From contig JAPTJF010000245.1 in assembly GCA_029339195.1 (NCBI GenBank), positions 26,085 through 90,084 on the forward strand: DNA of 64,000 nucleotides, read 5' to 3'. Below are positions 45,719 through 60,393 of the stretch, piece by piece. Every line of letters starts with the position of its first letter. Position 1 is the stretch's first letter. Both the position numbers and the translations under genes were made by a program. The DNA is from Micractinium sp. NFX-FRZ (taxonomy: Eukaryota; Chlorophyta; Trebouxiophyceae; Chlorellales; Chlorellaceae). The notes beneath the pieces were generated by a model. That model had not been told where the DNA came from, made no database searches, and worked only from the letters and a program-made list of their open reading frames with translations.

Positions 45719-47265
45719 CTACCGCCGCCGCCCGCCATCATCCATGCTGTCTTCATCTCCGTCAGCATCGGTGATGAAGGCGCGGCGGCGGGGCGGCGGC
45801 CGCTGCCCGCCTGGCCCCCGCACAAACCACTCGAGGAAGGGGGTGTGGGCGGCAAACTGGTGCAGCCCCTCGGTCAGCAGCGCCAGCTCGGGGCGGCGCT
45901 GCAGGGGGGCAGTGGAGGTGGGGTGGGGTGGGGTGGGGGCTGGTTGTCATGATGACGAGGTGCAGCGGGGTAAGGCCTCAGGCATGCGCCCTGTGCAGCC
46001 GGCCACCCATTGTCATGCCTCCCGGGGGGTGGGGGGGGTGGGGGGTAGGGGGGGCCAACACCAAAGCTCGGCTGTTGAATGCTGCCTGCCCGCTCTCTGC
46101 AACGCATTGTTTTGCCATGCAAGGGCAGCCCGGCGGCCCCACCTGCCCCCGCCCCGCCCCCCTCCCCGCCCCACCAGCGAGCGCAGCAGCGAGGCGAGGA
46201 AGTCGTCCAGCGTGGGCTGCCAGCTGGCCAGCCACGGGCGCAGCCCCTCCACATACACCCGCGCCGCCCCCTCGTACGACGGGCTCTGCAGCCACACCAG
46301 CAGCACCAGCTTGAGCGCGTGGTAGTAGGGCACCCTGTAAGAGAGAAGGGGGGAGGGCGGGTGGGTGGGGGCGGGTGAGCAAGCAAGCGACAGTCGGGCG
46401 AGTTTCCGTAGCAATTTTATTTAACCGGTGAGCAGGCAGGTGGGAGAATGAGCAGGTGGCAGGAGCCCAGCATGTGTGCCATCCAACCTGTGCTCTCGAT
46501 TGACCCAGCAAGCAATGCGGGCCCAGCACCCACCCACCATTGTAGCACCCGGTCCAGCGGCCGCTCAGCCGCATTGAGCAGGCCCATGATGCTCCAGTAC
46601 TGCAGGCAACCCCAGGGCAAAGGTAAATGGGGTTCAACTTGGGAAGTGACAGCGCCCTCACAAAGTGGCTGTGCTATGGAGGGACTTTTGCCTTCCTGCT
46701 CACAGTCGCTGTGCAACGTAGAGAAAAGAGCTTCCTTTTGTTCTTTTTTCCCTCCATGGCACAGCGACTGTGAGCGCTGTGCTACTGGCACCCAACTGCC
46801 CGGAGCCCAACCGCCTGAAGAGCTTCACTGTGCAGAGTGCCCTCTTGCCTCCCCGCCCCCCCGCCCCCTCACGATGAGCCACTTGTTGGACTCGCGTGCA
46901 TTGGGGGGCCGTGACTCTACAGCTTTCAGGCTGCAGTAGGCGGGATAGATGAGGCCCACTGCCGTGCTGCAAGCGGGAACAGGCAGGCAGGGCGGGGGGA
47001 CGCAACGCGGCAGCAGCGGTTGGCGGGTCGCAGTGCAAGCAGTGTGGCGCCTGCCAGCCCCGTCCCCCCGGCCGCTTACCAGGCGGCGTGACCGATGTGC
47101 GCCTGCCCGTACGGCTGTAGCAGAACCTGCAAACGCGCGGTGAGGCAGGGTTTTGTGGGTTGGCAACTTTTCCGACTTTGTGTAGCCTGCGATCAGATTT
47201 TGTGCACACTAGGAGCTCACCTGCAGCCCTACAGAGGCGGCTGCCGGCCCCAGCAGTGCGTTCAT
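45719..47265 (-). CDS. HVA22 / TB2-DP1 family ER membrane-shaping protein
   Basis: Six in-phase exons give 195 residues: 47221-47265, 47080-47126, 46873-46966, 46538-46599, 46175-46334, 45719-45898. The TB2/DP1/HVA22 signature is clear: VGLIYPAYCSLKAVE, then NKWLIYWSIMGLLNAAE with the conserved Trp pair, and YYHALKLVLLVWLQSPSYEG. The hydrophobic stretches at about residues 32-42, 64-77 and 87-97 form the reticulon-like hairpins. Known of the family: REEP/DP1/HVA22/Yop1 proteins wedge into the ER membrane, curve tubules and affect ER-phagy and stress responses. The C-terminal 60 residues (one exon) end in an acidic segment, ITDADGDEDSMDDGG, followed by three Arg, with no recognised domain. It is divergent from the RbcX gene. 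Confidence 0.9.
46698..46775. repeat. Perfect 17-bp inverted repeat in HVA22-like intron
   Basis: GCTCACAGTCGCTGTGC at 46698-46714 pairs exactly with 46759-46775 around a 44-base pyrimidine-rich loop. A related CAAAGTGGCTGTGCTAT lies just upstream. Confidence 0.85.
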
Positions 47266-47562
47266 GACTGAGGCAGCGTGCTTGACAGTGGGCGGCGCGT
47301 GCAATGAATTCCAGTGTTACGGTGATCGCAAACGCACCGTAGCAGAGCCAGAGAAGCGCCTTCTCAAAAGCGCAGACGTGGCAACCACGCCGTTTCTTCC
47401 CTCGTCTAGGCCCTCTCCATACTTGCAAGTCTCTGGGATCACTTCTTGTGTAAACACATACCTATTTGCGGTCCAAAAGCGCCAAAACCCTGGTGGGCTT
47501 TGCGAGCTTCTGCGGTCGGCCCCCTCCCTAGTTCTGCGGTCTTCAGTAGAATATCCAATCAA
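47266..47562. promoter_or_regulatory. Shared promoter region, HVA22-like / RbcX
   Basis: 297 bp separate the divergent start codons. The stretch is noticeably more AT-rich than the flanking genes. No light-responsive or TATA element was identified with confidence. Confidence 0.6.
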
Positions 47563-48721
47563 ATGATCACTGCAGTATGGCAGTCACAGCAGGCTGGACG
47601 GCCAGCAGCACGCCTGGGCGGCCAGCAGCGGCAGCGGCGGTCAGCGGCGGCACCGCCGTGTCGGCAGCAGCGGCGGAGCACGCAGTGCCACCTGGGCATC
47701 ATGTGCGGCATGCACGTGCCCTCTGAGAGGTGGCGCCCACTGCTGAGAGGGTTCCAGGAAGGTTGCATGCGAGAGGGGCTGGTCCATGCCTCCTCCTCGC
47801 TGAACATGTTCCCCCGCCGGCGCCCCGCCCTGCAGCTTTGGCGGGCAGAGTCCTGAGCGCAGAGCGGCCCAGTCGCTGCAGACCTTCTTCACATTTGTTG
47901 CAGCCAGAATTGTGTTGTCCCAGCTGGAGGGGATTGGCAGAGGCGACCTGGGGGCGTATAATGCAGGTGCGCGTCAGGGCCCGGCGTGGTGCAGGCTGGA
48001 GGCCCAAGCTTGATGGTGGACGTGCATGATTTGGTGATGACGCTCGTTGATGTAGCAGCACTGCCTTACTAGCCTAGCGGCTGGCCAAACCGCCCTCCTC
48101 TCAGCACCCTCCTCTCAGCACGGCACCCCACGCCACTCACCGGCCCCCCTGCTGCCTCCCCCCACCGCCCTGTTGCCCGCCCTGTGCAGAGGGCTGCCGC
48201 ACGCTGCGCCGCTTCCTGCAGGAGGAAAGCATGAAGGACACCAACGCGTGGCTGGCCAAGCTGATGCAGGAGGATGAGCTGCTGGGTGGGTGGGTGGCAG
48301 CGGACGTGGGTGCTGGCATGCTGTGATTGATTTCACAAGTGTGATTTTGACGGGTGTTATTTTGACACCAACATGGCCTGGCCTGGCCTGGGGCTGGCCA
48401 GCAAGCCGTCTGTGCAGGCAGGCGGGCGGAGCACAAGGGCCTGTCCTGCTTGTGTGAACACACACAGTGGCACTGCCGCCTCCTGGGCTCACTCACCCTT
48501 CCTCATTATCTTCCCTATTGCCAGGCGTGCGAATCATGGAGGTGCGGCAAGCCTATGCACAAGAGGACTTTGAGTGGGACAACCTGAAGCGGCTGGCCCT
48601 GGAGGGGCTGGCCAGTGAGAACACGGCGCTGCTGCGGCAGCACGCGGCCGAGCGGTTTGGCGCGATGATGGGGCAGGCGGGCGGCGGCAGCGAGGGGGCA
48701 GGGGGGCCGCTGCAGCAGTGA
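47563..48721 (+). CDS. RBCX2: RbcX Rubisco assembly chaperone, plastid, class II type
   Basis: Four in-phase exons give 196 residues: 47563-47729, 47836-47966, 48190-48285, 48525-48721. Residues 1-48 (MITAVWQSQQAGRPAARLG, basic and Gln/Ala-rich) look like a chloroplast transit peptide. The mature part begins MHVPSESFGGQSPERRAAQ and runs TFFTFVAARIVLSQLEG, GDLGAYNAEGC, LLGVRIMEVRQAYAQEDFEW, then DNLKRLALEGL. These match the Y/HVP...SPE...AYxxxDFEWDN pattern of eukaryotic RbcX-II. Known role: a homodimer clamps the C-terminal tail of newly folded RbcL and delivers it for assembly into hexadecameric Rubisco. It acts in the stroma. The start was chosen because the alternative ATG at 47577 reads another frame to an early stop. 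Confidence 0.9.
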
Positions 48722-49267
48722 CGCACGCAGGCCCCCCGCACGTCAGTTGAAGCAATCCATTTATTTAATCCTCGAATTCAATGTTCGGTGCATCTTCCAT
48801 TGACTATGTTGCCTGACAAAATCTGTAGTATTGTCCGTGCTGAGCAGTGAGCAAGCCTGGGAGAAAGGGCCGCAAAGGGACGCGCCGCCTGTCGCGCCTG
48901 CTGCGCTACATGCCACCAGCCGCCCGCTGCCCCCCCGAGATGTTCTGGATCACTCACACGCTCTCACCACTCTGCTTTAATTTAGCGCAACTGCCAGCTT
49001 CGCCAGGCACAGCCGGGCCTTTGCTTTTAAAAGTTCTGCCCGCTCCCGCGCGCTCGAGTTTACACGCACAGCCTCGAACGACAGTCCGTAAGCGCTGTGC
49101 AGTGTATGATTGCGTGTGGGGTGTGCCGACAGCGCCGCCGCCTCCCCTTGCAGCACTGGCGGCGGCAGAGGCCGGCCGGCTCACCGTCCCGCCGCCACCC
49201 TGCCTTGAACGCGCCTCAGCACCATCCCTGTTCCTTTTGCAGCCCAGCCGGTCCGCAGTACGCCATC
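48722..49267. other. Intergenic, RbcX 3' UTR and HMG-box gene upstream region
   Basis: No gene was recognised. A CAG acceptor just before 49250 leaves open an upstream non-coding or short coding exon of the HMG-box gene. Confidence 0.5.
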
Positions 49268-50946
49268 ATGGGTCGCGGCCCCACCGCCTACTTCTTGTTC
49301 ACTGACGAGAACCGCGCATCGGCGAAAGCTGAGGTGGAGGCGGCGGCTGGCGGCGGCAAGGGTGCCATGGGGCGGGTGTCCAAGCTGATTGGGCAGCGCT
49401 GGGCAGCCCTGAGCGACGAGGAAAAGCAGCAGTACAAGCAGCGCGCGCAGCAGATGCAAGGCAGGTTGCCAGACGCTGGGCGGCCTGCTGTGAAGAGGCG
49501 GTGTGTGCATGGGGGCACGGCTGCGACATGCAAGGGGCAGCTGCCGCCAGCTGCCGCCAGCTGCACTGCACTGCGCAATTGTCTGCAGCTACAAGCCAGT
49601 TGGAGTGCCGGCAGCTGCACTGCACTGCGCAATTGTCTGCAGCTACAAGCCAGTTGGAGGGATGCACTCGTGCACTTGACAATCCACCCACCCACCCTGC
49701 GTACCGCCTGCAGAAGAAGCGGTGGCGGCAGCGGCAGCGGAGCAGCAGGGCCCCGATGGCGACGGCGGTGATGCGGCAGCAGAGGAGGGCAACCCCCCAG
49801 CAGGCGGGGGTGGAGCTCCTCCCCCACCCTTCGGGCTGCCCACCTCCCTGGTGAAGAAGATCGTGATGCTGGATGCTGACGTGTCGCGAGTCAGCGCTGA
49901 CGCGATACGCGCCATCTCCAAGGCTGCTGAGCTGTTCATGGGACAGCTGGCGGTGAAGGCGCTGGAGCATGCGGTGGCAGGCAAGCGCAAGGTGCGGCTT
50001 TGCTGGGCGGGAGGGTGTCAGTGCGCCAGAACAGCCAGGCAGGGATGGCGGCGACGGGCGGCAAGCATCAATGCCTGCACCAAGCCTGCGCTCGCCTGCT
50101 TTCGGTGCGGCTGCGGCGGTCTCGCTCTTCCACCACCTGCCTCGCACTCCCTGCACGCCACCTGTCTGTTTATCCCCTCAGCATGGTGGACTCGCTGGCT
50201 CTTGCAGCCACGCCTGGCCAGCCCCCATCCAACGCCCTGCCTCTGCGCATATTCCTCTGCCCTCCCTCCCTGCGCTCCCACAGAACTTCAAGGCGGCGGA
50301 TCTGGAGCATGTGGCTGGGCGGGACAGGTGAGCTGGCACGTGGGACTGCCTGCTGGGCAATGCACAGCGCAGCAGGGGCTGGGGTTCCGCCAGCTGGAGG
50401 CAGCCGGTTGGCGACTCACAAGAGGGGCTGGACAAGCTGGCGCCAGTGGCCAGCACAGGCTGCGCTGCTGGCATCCTGGTGGATCATGTTTATGTGCATG
50501 TGCGGGACTAAAAGCGCATGCCATGGGATACACTCTCACCGAGCGTGAAGCTGCAGCTTTGCTCACATCCCTTCTGTTTATAAAAAAAAAACATTCACCC
50601 TGCAGACCCCCGCCCTCCCCTCCTGCAGGCAGCTGCTTGGCACGGGGCTGCACTTTGTTCTGTTAAACCACGCATTTGCTCTTACACCCCTTCTCCTTTT
50701 GCGGTGCCCCCACCCCAACCCTCCTCCGACAGGCGGATGGTGGACATGGGGCTGCGGGAGATCCTGGAAGAGCAGGCGGCGACAGCGGCAGCGGCAGCAG
50801 CGGCGGCACGCGGCGGGGACGAAGGAGAGGAGGGGGAGGAGGGCGTGGGCAAGGCGCCTGCCAAGCTCACAAAGAAGCAAAAGCGGGACGAGGTGGCGGC
50901 GGCGGGCACACGCCACATCACAGCCTTCTTTGGTGCAGCCAACTGA
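49268..50946 (+). CDS. HMG-box plus histone-fold (NF-YC/POLE4-like) chromatin protein
   Basis: Four in-phase exons give 242 residues: 49268-49460, 49714-49991, 50284-50327, 50733-50946. Residues 1-64 are a compact HMG box (PTAYFLFTDENR, then SKLIGQRWAALSDEEKQQYK). After an Ala/Gly/Pro linker, residues about 108-185 form a histone-fold domain of the CBF/NF-YC/POLE4 class (SLVKKIVMLDADVSRVSADA, AISKAAELFMGQLAVKAL, then NFKAADLEHVAG). The C-terminus TRHITAFFGAAN resembles a PCNA-interacting box, with Ile at position 4 and FF at 7-8, but Thr replaces the usual Gln. Inferred: DNA-bound partner of a histone-fold heterodimer in replication or chromatin remodelling, by analogy with POLE4/CHRAC. A CCAAT-factor role is the alternative. 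Intron 49461-49713 needs a GC donor. Confidence 0.83.
49558..49660. repeat. 54-bp tandem duplication in HMG-box gene intron 1
   Basis: Two almost identical copies (CTGCACTGCACTGCGCAATT... starting at 49561 and 49615) lie inside intron 49461-49713. Confidence 0.92.
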
Positions 50947-51487
50947 CGTGCCTAGGCTAGGAGCTGGCGCCGGCATGTTTTGGGACCCAAGAGGCCTGCC
51001 TGGGACCCATGTCTCTTGGCAAGCGATGGCCACCTGCTGTCCCCAGAACGGCGGTGTGTTCCTTGGCAGCAGCTGGCAGCAGCCAAACTGTGTAATCACC
51101 GGCAGCAACTGAACTTTGTGGCAACGACATCAGCAGAGGTTTACAGCGCAGTGCTGGGGACGGGTGCAGTGTGCAAGGGTTGGGGATGGCACAGGAGGGG
51201 AGGAGGAGGCAGCGGTGGTGGCGTGGGGGACAATTTGCATAGAGCGGCTTTACAGCAAGGGCAGCGACAACAGGGTACAGTGGTGCGAGGAAAGTGGCGG
51301 CAGCGGCAGCAGGAAAGCTGCCAAAGGGCGGGCGAGATGGGGCGTCAAAACTGTGTGCAGGGCAGGAGGGGGCGGCAAGGGGGCAGGCAACAATCGGGGG
51401 CGCTTGTGTCGGCGCTTTGGTCACTCAACTAAAATCCAACCAGGGGCACGCCCCCGTGCCCACCGCATGTAGAGCAGCAGCAGACCC
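50947..51487. other. Convergent 3' UTRs, HMG-box gene / small TM protein
   Basis: No gene was recognised. TGTAA at 51091-51095 (plus) lies about 145 nt after the HMG-box gene stop. Minus-strand TGTAA at 51250-51254 and 51141-51145 fits the 3' end of the small TM gene. Confidence 0.6.
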
Positions 51488-52108
51488 TCACTGCTTGTAG
51501 AGCAGGAAGAAACCAATGGCGGGCAGCAGGACGGCGAGCGCGGCACCGATGGCCAGGTTGGGCCCGCCCTCCTCGCTGGCCGCTGCCGGCTTGGCGGGTG
51601 CTGCCGGCGTGCTGTCCTGGGTGCCCAGCTTCTTCTCTAGCCGCTTCTTGTCAATGTCCTCGCGGATGGTCCTGCAAGGAACAGAAAGGTGAGTGGTTAA
51701 GGGCAGGGGGAAGCACAATTGGGGGCGGCAGGGTTGGTACGTGCGTGGTAGCAACCCGTGTGGCGCCCGCAGGTACCACCTCTGGTGGTAGAGTAGTGGC
51801 AGGCCTGCTGCTGACACTGCATCACATTGCTGCGATCCGTGTCTGTGCGTTCACACATACAAACGTATATGCAGATTCAGAAAGCTAGTGCAAGCTCCAT
51901 CCCAACACTCCTGCAAGGTGCACGGCGCCGATTTTGCCTTGCCACCGCCGCTGCCGCTGCCACCCGCTCCGCCCCGCTAGGTGCCGCCTACCCACCTGAA
52001 CTGGCGGGGGGGCGGGCGCGCCGCGGTGACCAGCCTGGAGCCCCTGGAGGAACGTCCACTGCTGCTGCCCACCCCGAAGCGTTGCGTCTGCGCGAGTGAG
52101 GCCTGCAT
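51488..52108 (-). CDS. Small plastid-type protein with one C-terminal transmembrane helix, function unknown
   Basis: Two exons, 51996-52108 and 51488-51671, give 98 residues. The N-terminal 38 (MQASLAQTQRFGVGSSSGRS, Ser/Arg-rich, no acidic residues) look like a chloroplast transit peptide. The mature part starts RTIREDIDKKRLEKKLG, a charged amphipathic stretch. An Ala/Pro/Glu linker follows, then one hydrophobic helix at about residues 74-95 ending in YKQ. Such short tail-anchored proteins are common in thylakoids, but I do not recognise the family. The intron phase fits exactly (AG|G ACC). It is head-to-head with organellar TrpRS, which does not by itself indicate function. Confidence 0.75.
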
Positions 52109-52434
52109 AGTTCTGGCTGCGCTTGCGAGGGCTTCCGGGGACTTCGAAAGCGATATGCAAGGTATTTGACGCAGCAAGAGTGCCCAGACAGGCCCGATCA
52201 CGAGGCTGAGCTCGGGGTGCTGCGTGCTGCTGCCAGCGAAGCACAGCTTGCCGACCAGCACAATTGAGGAAATGGCACGGCCACATTGCCGCAACAATCA
52301 CCCAGTAACTCTTAGCAGTCGGCAGCGGGGCTCCAAGCAAGCGCAGCGACTCAACCCAGTCCCGCCCCGCCTGGTTGAAGCGAAGCAGCGCTCCTGGCAG
52401 CAGCTGGTGCACCTGCGGACGGGCAGAGAGCTGA
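52109..52434. promoter_or_regulatory. Shared promoter region, small TM protein / TrpRS
   Basis: 326 bp separate the divergent start codons. No named element was identified. Confidence 0.55.
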
Positions 52435-55786
<3,352 letters not shown>

Positions 55787-56895
55787 CAGACGGTGACAGC
55801 ACCGGCCTCATCAGCACCAGCATGGGACCCCTGCAGCTTGGCACTGCAGTTGCGGCTGGGCGGCAGCCACCTGCCGACTTGCACATGTGCACTTGAATGC
55901 AGCATTGTCAATCTCTTTATTTGTTTGAGTTCCTGGCTTGATGTAACACGCTGCAATTTATTCAGTTGATGCTAAGGCTATGTGAAGGTACAGGCGAGAG
56001 TTGCAGCCATTTGGCAAGGAAAGGCAGTCGGGGCGTGCTTGCTATCGGCTGCCAGATATGGCGGTGCTGCTGCTTTCTCGACATGACGTGTGTGACGTCG
56101 TTTGACTAGCAAGCCGCCTCTGATGCGCCAGCCACAGGGCAGCAGGGCGAAGATGACCAGCATGGTTTGCGCTGTCGGTCCTATGCGGGGATGATGCTAT
56201 CTCGTGATGAAGAGCGGTGCAACAACTGCAAGACGGCAAATGCGGTAGGGCCCCCGCCCAATGCGCAGCACCAGTTGGGGTGCTGTGCCCGCTCGTCTCC
56301 CCTACCCATGCTCCGGCCGTGTATCGATCGGGTGATCTTGTTGGCTTTCATAAGCAGCAGTACCATGCAGAGCGAGTACCATGCAGATGCCTGTCATAGA
56401 TGCATACTATAGCCTGCTCAACGGGGACCACGAACTGCCCGGAAAAGTGCCTGGTCGGATAGTGCTCCGCTTGGGACCGCATGAAGGGGAGGGCTTACTT
56501 ACAAACTTACAGCACCTCAAGATTAGGAATGAACAGGTGTGCTGGCAAGAATTGTTCGTATTACTCAAAACAGTGTGAAGAAGATTGCATCGCACGCTTG
56601 ACTGCCTATCACTGCCCCCTGTACTGTCTGTCCTGTCTAGTAAACCGGGTCTGCCACCATCACCTAACATGTTTCAGAGTTTCCAGCTGTCCTCCCAGCT
56701 GATCTTCTGTGCTGCCGGCAGCATGCGGCTTCTGGAGAAGAAAGGAAGCCTGCGTGCCCCCTCAGCAGGGGGAGGGTGCCTGCGGCCCAGCCAGAGCAGG
56801 CTGCTCCATCCCACTAGTCAGGAGCGGGAGTAGCCCTCAGAGGCGGCGGCGCAAAACATGGGTGCGCCCCGCTGCTGGCCCAGCGGTGCAGCCAC
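55787..56895. other. Convergent 3' UTRs, TrpRS / unknown gene
   Basis: No gene was recognised in 1.1 kb of relatively AT-rich sequence. TGTAA at 55942-55946 lies about 155 nt after the TrpRS stop. Minus-strand TGTAA at 56499-56503 and 56507-56511 lies about 390 nt beyond the stop of the opposite gene. Confidence 0.6.
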
Positions 56896-59800
56896 CTACG
56901 GCGCGCCCTCGCCCGCCATCTCCAGCCCCTCCATGCTGCGCACCAGTACCGCCACGCAGCCGTCGCGGCTCAGTGGCTGCGTCAGGGGGTCGGCCGGTGT
57001 TGCAGCCGCGCTGCCGTTGAAGGCGGTGAAGGGGGTGCGGGCAGCGGGCGTGGGTGCGGTCTGGCTGCCGCCAGCGGCTCCCCCCATCTGCGCGTCTGCC
57101 GCTGCGGGCATGGCCGCCACGGGCGCAAAGCTCCAGCCCACAGGCACCTGCCAGGAGGGAAGGCGCCAGGCAGCAGTTGCTGTGAGTTGAGCTGCCAGCA
57201 CCCGTCAAGGCGTGCTGGCACTGCTTCAACGTGCAACCTTCTGTGCTACACCTTGAAGGGCAGTGTTGGAAGCAGGCTTGGCAGAGCACACAACACTCCT
57301 CTCAACCAACCCTGCAGCAGCCCCCACCTGGCGCACTGCCATCGCCGTGCTCTGGGTGTCAGCGCCCGCCAGTCCAGGAGTGCTCTCAGGCACCTTGCCG
57401 CCCAGGTTGCGCAAGCCCTGCAGGGAGGAAGCCAGGGCAGGAGCAGTCAACATGTGTGGGGGTATGTGAGGAGGATCAAGCGGCCCTTGCAAGAACTTGT
57501 GCCAACAAGCAGGCTTGAGAGCATGCAGCAGTGCACAGAGCGCATGTGGCGGCAGGTCACTGAGGCGGGAGCCGGCACATCAGGGCAGCAACGGAAGTGC
57601 ACAGCGCTCACCTCGGCCAGCGCCCCCTGATCACGCTGCACCTGCTGCACCACCGTGTGCAGAGCGCTCTGGCCCTGGTGAACGGCCTGGATCAGCACCC
57701 CCTGCCCGCTCTCCTGCGCCATCATGCGGTTGCTCAGGTCCAGCACCACATCTGAGCCCAGTTTCTGGCCAGCTTGCAGGTCGGCCAGCTGCAGCGCATG
57801 GCCATTGATGTGCTCAATCCCCTGCAGCTGCCCCTGGAACAGCCCCGCCGCCAGCTGGTCCTGTGCCTGCTGCCACTGCAGCGTGGCCCCCTGCTGCGCC
57901 TGCAGCGTCGTGAGCTGCTGCTGCATCGCAGCAAGCTGCTGCTCCACTGAGGTCTGCCGCGCCTGGCCGTGCAGGATGTTGATGTTCTGGAGGGCGGCAA
58001 GCAGGCTGCTCATTGCGCCAGCTGCCTGGATGTTGCCGTCTTGCAGCACGTGGGAGGAGAGGGCCTGCATGGCCTCCCGCATGCGGGCAGCACCGGGGCT
58101 GAGCTGGCCCCCAATTGCCTGCAGAAGGGACGGCACAAGGGGTGCGGCGAGTGAGCGGGGCAGGCGCATTGCAGCTGCTTGTGGCAGTGTGGTACGTGTG
58201 GCAGCAAAGGCAGAGGCACAAGCAGTGCCGAGATAATCCGCCTACCTGCACCCCATGCGCTGCCTGCCTGTGCAAAGCAGCACCCACCCCCGCTTGCCTC
58301 AAAGCACTGAGTGATGGGGTGCATGAAGCCGCTGACCACTCGCAGGCCATCCAGCATCTGGATGAAGACAGGGCTGAGCTTGTTGTTGTCTGTGGGCCAG
58401 AAGAGGCCAATCCCGTCGTTCAAAGCGCTGGCGGGGGTGCATGCTGCATGCGTGCTGACGGTGACAGCATCTTGGAAGTACTTGCTCTGGGGTGCCCCGC
58501 CCGCAGGCGCCTGCAAGTCCACGATTCTGCAGGTGAGGGCAACCCGGGCAGGACAGCAGAGGGAGGTGCAGAGGGCAGGGTTGGCTGGGGCCAGCAAACA
58601 GGGCAGTGCCCGCACAGCAGGGTAAGGCAAGCACAACACCAGAGGGAAGCTCAGCAGGCACAGCGGCCAGCTGGGTGCTGACCACCAGGGCGCTCCATAT
58701 CGGCAGCAATTGCCAGACATCTCTGAATTGTTGGTGCTGGGGAGTCCAGGCAGTCATGCCATGCACGGACTCAGCACAGCGCCCTCACCTGGCACGCCCT
58801 CCGATGGTCTCCATGTACGCCAGCAGGCCGGCGCAGTCGGGCACCCAGGTCACCGGCCCCGCGGCACGCAGCATGGGGGCGGCAAAGTCGAAGATGGGGC
58901 AGGCGTAGACACCGGTGTACTTGCTGCTGTACTGCCGCAGGGCCGCTGCGCACGCCACCTTGGCCTGGCCCATGCAGAAGACAATGGTGTCGCTGACGGC
59001 TATCTGCGGGTGCAGTGAGGCGCGGGCAAGACACGGCAGGGGTGCGGTCAGCGAAATTGGAGACTTGGGTGCTGGGCTGGGCTGCTCTAGAGGGTGAATC
59101 CTTGAAAGAGGAGCCCTGGGGAGCTGTGGAAGCAAAGTGTTGGACGTGGGTGCTGTGCTGCCTGTTCCGTTACACGATAAGTTGCCTGCCTGGCAACGCT
59201 GCCACTTCACTCGCTCGCGCCCGTGCCCAAACTCACCCCCTGGCTGTGGAAGTAGGCCACAATCTTGCACTCCAGCCGCGCAAGCTCTTGGTTGGCGGTG
59301 TGCAGCCCTGCAAGTGTTGCCGCCTTGGTCACATCTGCAGGCAGACTGGCAGGCAGGCAGGCAGGTGAGAAGCCAGGGTTTGGGCGCTGCGGGTGAATAC
59401 AAGTTTGACTACCTTGAAAGCTTGAATGCCGCGGGGGAAGGCCTGGTGTATGCAATCGCCTGGCCACTCCTGGTCCAGCACAGCACAGCGAGACCACAGC
59501 TGCCCTGACCAGTGCCTCACGCCTGCCCGCCGCACACTGCACCCACCTTGCGGCGCTACGCCCCACTGTGCCCACCCTGCTCGTCCCCCCACCTGCAACA
59601 TTGTTGAACTCTGTCTGCACCTTCTCAGCGCTCGCCCGCACGAGTTCGCGCAGTGCTCCGCGGTTGCGCCGCTCCTCTGGCTCCACAAAGGACAGCTGCA
59701 GTGTGCCGTAGAAGCGGTCGGAGGCTGTCAGGTTGTAGATGACAGCGGGGTACTTGGTGAGCACCTCGTCCAGCTCCGCCTGCGGGAAGCCGCGCTCCCG

Positions 59801-60198
59801 GCCGAATGGCCAGTCAAACTGACCCGGCAGGAGCGCCTGCAAGGGGGACGGCAAGTATGCATGGGTGATGGACGGGCAGGGAGCCTCGCAGTGGCTGCAG
59901 TGATTCAGCTTGCAGAAAGAGCACGACTCGCAGCTGGGCACAAATAAGTGCAGGGAGGCGGCGCAGCCTCACCTCGTAGCTGGGCCCGGCCCCGGCGGCG
60001 GCACCGACGGTTGCGGCAGCGCCCGGCCGGCGGTTGCGGCTTGTCGCCAGCCGTCTGCAGGGTGGGCAGGCGGCGGACAGGTCGTTCGTGAGAGTCGAAT
60101 ACGCAGCTAGCGTGCGGCCGAGAGTCTAGCACTTCGAAGCACAAGGAGGCCTGCCCGGGCCAACTGGTGGCTCACCGCAACGCCTCCAGCTTATCCAT
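56896..60198 (-). CDS. Unrecognised protein with a Gln-rich helical C-terminal half
   Basis: Nine in-phase exons give 579 residues: 60176-60198, 59973-60054, 59593-59836, 59237-59334, 58789-59003, 58298-58526, 57612-58118, 57328-57417, 56896-57147. I do not recognise the family. Residues about 36-295 read like a folded globular domain, with aromatic and hydrophobic blocks such as LPGQFDWPFGRERGF and YPAVIYNLTASDRFYGTL. A CPIFDFAAPML segment and LFWPTDNNKLSPVFIQMLDG also fall in this part. Residues about 298-466, one exon, are a long Gln/Ala/Leu helical stretch (QLAAMQQQLTTLQAQQGATL) likely to form a coiled coil. The C-terminal 84 residues are low in order. No signal peptide or TM helix was seen. 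It is head-to-head with another unrecognised gene. The 23-nt first coding exon is the least certain part. Intron 58119-58297 needs a GC donor. Confidence 0.72.
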
Positions 60199-60393
60199 AG
60201 TACCCAGGCTCCCAAGGCCAATTGAAGTGGTATTGAATGAGTCCGAGGGCGGCCAAAGGCGCCAGGAATGGGAGAAGTGGAGACAGCTGTCGTGACCTGG
60301 CTTCTCATGCATGGTTCAGCCGGCTGAGGCCTCACGGAGGCTAGTGTCTTCCCGATCCATTGCCGGTCCCGTTCAGTGCCCAGGGCATTCTTG
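60199..60393. promoter_or_regulatory. Shared promoter region of two unknown genes
   Basis: Only 195 bp separate the divergent start codons, the tightest pair in the window. No named element was identified. Confidence 0.6.

Noticed and set aside
56381..56578. 65-codon open frame between TrpRS and the unknown minus gene
   Set aside because: It is short and unsupported by homology, with no splice partners; it sits where two 3' UTRs converge.
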